A DNA stretch of 64,000 bases, from positions 1-64,000 of the forward strand of contig JAMCPM010000002.1 in assembly GCA_023382335.1 (NCBI GenBank), read 5' to 3'. The stretch's first letter is position 1. Each line of letters opens with the position of its first letter. The notes beneath the pieces are model-generated. The model made no database searches. It saw nothing but the letters and a program-made list of their open reading frames with translations, and was not told where the DNA came from. The position numbers and the translations under genes are program-made. Below are positions 58,825 to 64,000 of this stretch, one piece after another. This DNA comes from Actinomycetota bacterium (GTDB lineage Bacteria; Actinomycetota; Thermoleophilia; BMS3ABIN01).

Positions 58825-60280
58825 CCGCCAGCAGGCACGCTACTGCTGATATCAGGAAGAAATCGCTCAGCACCCGAAGGATGATCTCTACATTCTGCTT
58901 TTCCCACGCCTGCAGCGCATCCACATACTGGCTCAGGTTCATGCCGTTGAAGCCCGGCACCGGCGCCGAGACCTCAGAAGTCCGAAATTCGCTGATACCC
59001 CAGCTATTGAGGGCCGCCAGGCCCACGGTCATGCCGATGATGCGGCTGGCGGTCAGCACCGCCGAGGCCGACGCCATCCTCGTTTTCCTGACCGAGTTGA
59101 CCACCGCCAGGCCTATCGGCGCGATCACCAGGCCGAAGCCGAAGCCGGTGACCAGCAGATCGATGGTCTGCGTGGCCCCGGACACGTCGATGGCCCACAG
59201 ACTCGTGCGCCAGAGCCCCAGCGCGCTTAAAAGGAAGCCGCCGACCGCGGGAAAGCGCCCGCCGATGCGTCCGGTCAGCACTCCACCCAGAAGGGCGCCC
59301 ACGGGAATCATCAGCGTCAGCCTGAGCAGCAGAAGGCCCCCGACCATAGGCGACCCGAACGAGGTTGCCGGCCAGCCCGAGCTGTAGGCGAAGGTCGGCA
59401 CCTGCACGAGCGCGGTTATCAGAGCCACGCCCAGCAGGAAGTGGGCGATGTTGGCCGAGGAATATGATCTGTTGGCAAACAGCTGCACGTTTACCAGCGG
59501 ATGCGCCGCGCGCAGATCGCTATAGATAAAAGCAGCCAGGAAGACGATGCCCGCGGCAACCAGCGGCAGGCCGAAAGTGGTCCAGCTGATCTCGCGGGCG
59601 CCGGAGACTCCCAGGGTGGATAACCCCAGCCCCAGCGCCAGCAGCACGGCGCTGCGGTAATCCACCGCGACCTTCGAGCGCTCGCTCTTGCCGACATAAC
59701 GATAAATCAGACCGATTATCAACAGCACGATCGGTATGTTGAGATAGAATATCGCCCGCCAGCCGGCATATTGCCCGACGACCGAGCCGTAGATGGGGCC
59801 CAGCACGCCGCCCGCCTCGCCGGCCGCGCCGATCACCCCCAACGCCAGCGCCCTCCTTCCCGCGGGAAAATTATGGCCGACAACAGCCATCGCGATCGGC
59901 ACCACGGCGCCGCCGCCGATGGCCTGCAGCGCCCGGAAGCCGACCAGCATGTAGAGGCTGGTGCTTACGGCGCAAAGCAGCGAGCCGCCGGCGAAGATGA
60001 TCATGGCGATGATGTATGTGCGCCGGTGCCCGTGCAGGTCGGCGACTCGTCCCATCAGGGGCAGGACCACGGTGAAGCCGAAGAGGTAGGAGGTCACGAT
60101 CCAGCCGGCGCGCTCCACGGCCGCGGAGCTGAAGCCGCCGCCGAGGTCATCGATTATTCGGGGTAGTACCGTCACCACCACGGTCTGGTCGATCGCGGCC
60201 AGGAAGATGCCGGTGCAGAGCACCGCCAGGATGAGGTTCTGACTGTGGCTGGTGTTGATAAAACCTCCCGGAAAAGTCAT
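58778..60280 (-). CDS. MFS drug exporter, DHA2 family (14 helices)
   Basis: A 500-residue proton antiporter of the EmrB/QacA type. Motif A-like GRVADLHGHRRTYI, motif C-like GVLGPIYGSVVGQYAGWRAI, and 14 predicted membrane helices are seen. The N-terminus reads LAAIDQTVVVTVLPRIIDDL, typical of the family. The ATG at 60280 has GGGAGG after rather than before it, so the true start may be slightly internal. No TetR-type regulator is adjacent. Confidence 0.88.
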   Translation of the reverse strand: MTFPGGFINTSHSQNLILAVLCTGIFLAAIDQTVVVTVLPRIIDDLGGGFSSAAVERAGWIVTSYLFGFTVVLPLMGRVADLHGHRRTYIIAMIIFAGGSLLCAVSTSLYMLVGFRALQAIGGGAVVPIAMAVVGHNFPAGRRALALGVIGAAGEAGGVLGPIYGSVVGQYAGWRAIFYLNIPIVLLIIGLIYRYVGKSERSKVAVDYRSAVLLALGLGLSTLGVSGAREISWTTFGLPLVAAGIVFLAAFIYSDLRAAHPLVNVQLFANRSYSSANIAHFLLGVALITALVQVPTFAYSSGWPATSFGSPMVGGLLLLRLTLMIPVGALLGGVLTGRIGGRFPAVGGFLLSALGLWRTSLWAIDVSGATQTIDLLVTGFGFGLVIAPIGLAVVNSVRKTRMASASAVLTASRIIGMTVGLAALNSWGISEFRTSEVSAPVPGFNGMNLSQYVDALQAWEKQNVEIILRVLSDFFLISAVACLLAVIPALFLFGKRRDSG

Positions 60281-60414
60281 ACATGCGGTCGCATCTGTCG
60301 ACCGGACTGCGCCAGTTGACTAACCATACCCAGCAACATCGATATTTACAACGAATCGTGGTGTGATAGACGTCATTGAAACCACTTTACAAGCTAAAAA
60401 AGTTGTAGTACGGT

Positions 60415-60448
60415 TGTCCTGTAATTGGGTCTGCTAGGACATCTTTTT
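60415..60448 (+). terminator. Hairpin plus T-run upstream of cspA
   Basis: TGTCCT (60415-60420) pairs with AGGACA (60436-60441), followed by TCTTTTT. It lies in the 5' region of the cold-shock gene and could be an attenuator or part of a temperature-sensing leader rather than a plain terminator. Confidence 0.45.
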
Positions 60449-60516
60449 AGTTCCGGCAGAGGCAAAAAGCGCAGTCACCCCTGCGACTGCCTGGGCAGCA
60501 GATGGGAGGTAGAAGG

Positions 60517-60717
60517 TTGGCAGAAGGAACCGTAAAATGGTTCAGTAACGAGAAAGGCTACGGCTTCATCGAAAGGGAGGACGGCGAAGATCTCTTCGTG
60601 CACTTCTCCGAGATCCAGGTTGAGGGCTACAAGACCCTGAACGAGGGCCAGAAAGTCGAATTCGAAGTTACTGAAGGGGCGAAGGGCCTGCAGGCTTCCA
60701 ACGTCGTCCCGCAATAG
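60517..60717 (+). CDS. cspA: Cold-shock protein (CspA family)
   Basis: A 66-residue OB-fold RNA chaperone: [20 protein letters not shown] with RNP1 (KGYGFIE) and RNP2 (DLFVHFSEI). A TTG at 60517 is the likely start because GGGAGGT precedes it at the right distance; the ATG at 60502 falls on that ribosome site. It melts RNA structure and prevents termination in relatives. A strong terminator follows. Confidence 0.93.
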   Translation: MAEGTVKWFSNEKGYGFIEREDGEDLFVHFSEIQVEGYKTLNEGQKVEFEVTEGAKGLQASNVVPQ

Positions 60718-60743
60718 TCTTAATTAAAACCGAATATCCGAAA

Positions 60744-60783
60744 GGGCCCCTCTCTCGCGAGAGCATGGGGTCCTTTTTCTTTT
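60744..60783 (+). terminator. Terminator of cspA
   Basis: GGCCCC and GGGGTCC enclose a perfect inner stem CTCTCG/CGAGAG, followed by TTTTTCTTTT. It begins 26 bases after the cspA stop. Confidence 0.85.
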
Positions 60784-60928
60784 GGCGCAGGATTATAGAA
60801 TTGATGAATCCCTCGAAATCGTGGCTATCTCTCTGCTACGTACAACCAAAGTACGATGGAAAAATATTTTGTATCAAACTATAGTTGTATATCAATTAAT
60901 TCCAGCTGGAGTGAAGGGGGAGTAGGAC

Positions 60929-63778
60929 ATGGGTGGGGAAGCCCTGAGGGAGGGGACGCAGGCCGCCGGCGTAGAGGCTGAAGGCGGCGCCAAATCAGCG
61001 CTACCGGGCAAATTGCGGCCTCCACGCCTGCGCCGGACGCTAATGCGGCCGAGGCTGATGCCGCAAAATTATCCTAGCAGCAGCCCGCGAGTAATAAATA
61101 TCTGCGCGGGCCCCGGTTTCGGCAAGACCACGCTCATGGCTCAGATCGCGAAGAATTTCGATGGCAAGAGCGTCTGGTATCAAGTCGACTCACTGGACCG
61201 CGATCCGGCAGTATTTCTTAGACACCTGATTGCCGGCATCGATCATGCCTTGGAAAATAGTGAGTCAACGATTCTAACCAGGTTTGGCTGCGCGGCCAAT
61301 ATGGTCCGGGACGACGAAAACATCATCATGATGTTGATCGATGAGATGTCAGAGAATCCGGCGAACCCTCTCCTTTTTTGCTTCGATGACTTCCACTTAT
61401 TTGGCCCGGAGGATCGCGTTCCCCAACTGATCGACGTCCTGGCTCAGAATCTGCCGGACCATGCGGGGATGGTGATAGCTTCCCGTGAAGCTCCGAAACT
61501 ATCGCTGGGGCGTCTTAGATCTCAAGGGGAGCTCAGCGATCTTCGCGAACCCGACCTCGTGTTTTCGTTTGATGAGCTATCTGATTTGATGTGCAACTGG
61601 AACCTTAAGACATCCGAGGCAACACTCCATCAGGTTCATCGAAGCACAGAAGGTTGGCCGGCCGGGCTTGTCTTGATGGAAAATCATCTGCGGTCCAGCG
61701 ATGAGATCCCGGATTTATTCGCTAATCGCCAGATTCAGCACAACGTCTATGACTACCTGGCTGAGGAAGTATTGCAGGCATTACCCGAAGAAACGCAGGA
61801 TTTTCTGAAACGCGTATCACTTGTGGACCCGATGGAACCCTCAGTATGTTCCGCTGCCTTAAGGATCGAGAGCGCCGGACGAATGCTTGCCGAAGTCGAG
61901 CGCGCAAACCTTTTTACCACCAGCCTCGATGAAATTGACGCGTATCGCTTTCACCCACTTTTCAGAGACTTCCTGTTATCTTATTTTCGCCGCGAATACG
62001 GCGAAGAAGTAAATAAGCTACGGATAGACTTTGCCCACGCCTTTCAACAGGCAGGGAAAAAACGGGAGGCCATCCAGCAGTTCCTCAATGCTGATTGCTA
62101 CAGTGAAGCAATCGAACTCATCGAAGAGATTGGTGAGGAGATGCTCAGCCGGGTAGAGTACAAGAACCTTGAAGCGTGGTTCGCTTGCCTGGCTCCCGCA
62201 AATTTCACTCCGGTACTTAAAATGCTCCATGCATATTCGCTTATTTCTCGAGGGAAGTATTACCAAGCACTTAATTCCTTTAAATCAACAGAGAGTGAAC
62301 TGAAGGCCGAAGATTTGTATCTCAAATGCAGGCTCGCAATGGGGATGGCTGAATGTCATCGTGAATTGGGGGAAAGCGAGAAGGGCATTGAGGTATTGCT
62401 GCCATTTCTAGGAAACGATTCATTAGAGCCTGCCCTAAAGTTGGAAGTTGTGTACCGACTATCGGGCTGCTACTTGGTGAAATTTGACCTTGAGGGGATC
62501 CATGCCTGTAATGAGATTGCCAACAAGATTAGTCGCCAGCAAAATTTATCAGCTCCGAGTTACAAATTTTTGATTGCCGTGCAGTGTTTACGGGAGGGTG
62601 ATTTTCCCACCGCAGAAACGCTGCATAAAAAAATGATTGAGAAAAGTAATTACAGTGGCAGTCAGTGTTTGTTAATGAATAATCAGGCCTCTTGTCTCAT
62701 GATGGTAGGAAAATACGAAGAAGCTCTAACTCTTGCTAATAAATGTATTGAGCGAATGAAAAAATTGGGTGAAATAAAAATGCTTCCGGCAGCCTTAGAT
62801 ACGCTTGGATGCTTACTCGTTGCTTTAGAAAAACAATCGCAGGGATTAGACACTCTAAACGATGCCTTGGAAGATCTATCGGAGATCGAACATAAGCGAA
62901 CTGATCAACAGGCCGGGATTATTTGCCATTTAGGGACAAATGCGCGGCGTCAGGCAAATTATGCTAGAGCAATTGAATGCCACAAGAGAACGATTTCCAT
63001 AGCTGAGTCATCCAATGAATTGTATGAAATGGCAATGGGTTGGGCTAACCTCGGATGCGACCTAACACGCAAGAAGCTTTACTACCAGGCAGGTACAGCC
63101 TTTAGAAAGTCGATGAAACTTGCGGTGAAATATAATTTGCGATATGTAAAAACTTTTATTGAATTTGGCAGTGCATGGTTGGCGAACATGCAAAACAATG
63201 AAAAGAATGAAATTAAATATTTATGCTCTACTCTCAAAAGAGCGCGGAAATATCAACATAACCACTTCATTATTCAAGAAGGCAAGATTTCAATGCCCTT
63301 ATTTTCAACTGCCCTCGAACACAATATTGAGGTCGATTATGTTTGCTGGATCCTAGAAAAAATCGGTCCAGAATCATTGTCTGCGTTCGAGCCAGTTCTT
63401 GGTCATCAGGATTCATCTGTGAGGGCGAAGATTGCCGCTTCAGTGGGAAATATCGGAACAAATAACGCAATAACCCTATTAAGGCGTATGCGTTACGACC
63501 CTGACGAACATGTTGCTGAAATTGTGAGAAATTCTTTGCATATATTAAGAAAGAGCATGAATTCGCCGCTTGAGTTGCTTACGTCTAGAGAGGCTGAAGT
63601 TCTCAAGTGGCTATCAAATGGTATGTCCAATTGCCAAATTGCCTCGAAGCTCTTCATAACCGAGCGTACTGTAAAAACTCATGTAGCAAAGATTTTCCGA
63701 AAGCTTGGTTTCACCAACCGAATCGATGCGGCTCTTTATTTCAAGCAATTTGAGGAAGATGATCCTCAGGAAGCATAA
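60929..63778 (+). CDS. MalT-type LuxR-family ATP-dependent regulator
   Basis: A 949-residue large LuxR regulator. The N-terminal STAND ATPase has Walker A GPGFGKTTL (about 62-70) and Walker B-like LLFCFDDFHLFG (about 150-161). A TPR-like helical array runs from about 370 to 800. Two HEAT-like repeats lie at about 825-885 (LGHQDSSVRAKIAASVGNIG; DPDEHVAEIVRNSLHILRK). The LuxR helix-turn-helix is at the end (LTSREAEVLKWLSNGMSNCQ to RTVKTHVAKIFRKLG). In MalT an effector frees the helix array for oligomerisation; the effector here is unknown. The middle part is AT-richer than the N-terminus. Monocistronic. Confidence 0.9.
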   Translation: MGGEALREGTQAAGVEAEGGAKSALPGKLRPPRLRRTLMRPRLMPQNYPSSSPRVINICAGPGFGKTTLMAQIAKNFDGKSVWYQVDSLDRDPAVFLRHLIAGIDHALENSESTILTRFGCAANMVRDDENIIMMLIDEMSENPANPLLFCFDDFHLFGPEDRVPQLIDVLAQNLPDHAGMVIASREAPKLSLGRLRSQGELSDLREPDLVFSFDELSDLMCNWNLKTSEATLHQVHRSTEGWPAGLVLMENHLRSSDEIPDLFANRQIQHNVYDYLAEEVLQALPEETQDFLKRVSLVDPMEPSVCSAALRIESAGRMLAEVERANLFTTSLDEIDAYRFHPLFRDFLLSYFRREYGEEVNKLRIDFAHAFQQAGKKREAIQQFLNADCYSEAIELIEEIGEEMLSRVEYKNLEAWFACLAPANFTPVLKMLHAYSLISRGKYYQALNSFKSTESELKAEDLYLKCRLAMGMAECHRELGESEKGIEVLLPFLGNDSLEPALKLEVVYRLSGCYLVKFDLEGIHACNEIANKISRQQNLSAPSYKFLIAVQCLREGDFPTAETLHKKMIEKSNYSGSQCLLMNNQASCLMMVGKYEEALTLANKCIERMKKLGEIKMLPAALDTLGCLLVALEKQSQGLDTLNDALEDLSEIEHKRTDQQAGIICHLGTNARRQANYARAIECHKRTISIAESSNELYEMAMGWANLGCDLTRKKLYYQAGTAFRKSMKLAVKYNLRYVKTFIEFGSAWLANMQNNEKNEIKYLCSTLKRARKYQHNHFIIQEGKISMPLFSTALEHNIEVDYVCWILEKIGPESLSAFEPVLGHQDSSVRAKIAASVGNIGTNNAITLLRRMRYDPDEHVAEIVRNSLHILRKSMNSPLELLTSREAEVLKWLSNGMSNCQIASKLFITERTVKTHVAKIFRKLGFTNRIDAALYFKQFEEDDPQEA

Positions 63779-64000
63779 AGATACAACCAAAGGCCGATTT
63801 GCATCGAATTTTTTCGTGTTAGAATGGCCAAGCTGAATCGCCGAAATTGTCATTTCGGCGCTCGGGAGGTAGGGGAGGACTAGATACAAAGGGAAGTGGG
63901 TTTTGAGACTACCTGGTGACTTCGCCCAGCGGTTATCGGGTCTCGGGCAGGCCGATCTACGCTTCTGCAGTGGGACGGTGAGAGTGGGGAACTACCAAAC
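63779..64000 (+). other. Promoter-leader region of a gene beyond the window
   Basis: TTTGCA (63798-63803) and TAGAAT (63820-63825) make a plausible promoter. Just after the predicted start a perfect hairpin GCCGAAAT/ATTTCGGC (63840-63847/63852-63859) is followed by GGGAGG and GGGGAGG. The remaining 120 bases are G-rich and hold no start with a supported frame; they could be a structured RNA that continues to the right. Confidence 0.4.

Overview
The window reads as a chromosomal segment of a GC-rich, deep-branching actinobacterium. Lineage markers seen directly are an actinobacterial-type integration host factor (mIHF) just upstream of gmk-rpoZ-coaBC, the uvrC-rapZ-yvcK-whiA block, a PyrR-led pyrimidine operon, frequent GTG/TTG starts and an apparently leaderless mihF promoter. 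The exact class cannot be fixed from sequence alone. Dissimilatory sulfite reductase, a pentaheme cytochrome c, acetyl-CoA synthetase and an NAD-linked type dihydroorotate dehydrogenase (PyrD+PyrK) suggest an anaerobic or microaerobic sulfur-metabolising organism.

Layout. 1-1.85 kb: the end of an IS3-family element abutting an AT-richer gene of unknown function that looks 5'-truncated. 1.85-7.8 kb: an ECF sigma/anti-sigma pair, an MMPL/RND exporter and two membrane-anchored proteins. 7.95-13.35 kb: dsrA-dsrB-dsrL followed, behind its own promoter, by dsrE-dsrF-dsrH. 13.4-20.1 kb: a BPL_N-like amidotransferase-fold protein, RmuC, a DUF4328/PQQ-propeller membrane protein and Acs. 20.9-30.4 kb: the pyr operon pyrR-pyrB-pyrC-carA-carB-pyrK-pyrD, with a PyrR-binding RNA motif and a 21-codon leader peptide at its head; pyrE and pyrF are not in it. 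31.4-33.85 kb: mihF-gmk-rpoZ-coaBC, where gmk has no canonical start codon. 33.87-35.04 kb: a structured leader, a DNA-binding protein with a Lys/Ala-rich tail, and a YtxH-like small protein. 35.35-40.7 kb: uvrC-ogt-rapZ-yvcK-whiA.

40.7-51.3 kb is an AT-richer island lying between whiA and gap, which are usually neighbours in actinobacteria. It holds a secreted beta-helix/Rhs protein (1896 aa) with a C-terminal toxin tip and an Imm32-like immunity gene, an orphan Rhs tip with a colicin-E5-like RNase domain plus candidate immunity gene, a broken zinc-ribbon gene, two paralogous lipoprotein genes (one frameshifted) and a third tiny Rhs fragment. 51.3-53.6 kb: gap and pgk. 53.7-60.3 kb: a GT-C-type membrane protein, the pentaheme cytochrome, two tandem putative non-coding RNA genes of about 150 nt, an AMIN-like lipoprotein, a small HTH protein, a dienelactone-hydrolase-type protein and a 14-TM MFS exporter. 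60.5-63.8 kb: a cold-shock protein and a MalT-type LuxR regulator. The last 220 bases look like the promoter and leader of a gene beyond the window.

A short intergenic repeat with core GGGACACATTACTTAATT occurs at three loci (13.35, 20.06 and 24.07 kb) and touches the stop codon of pyrC and the region before carA. The most unusual points are the twin ncRNAs, the dsr cluster, the Rhs tip array, the gmk start problem, the pyrR leader and the leader RNA at 33.9 kb. No CRISPR array, rRNA or convincing tRNA was seen.
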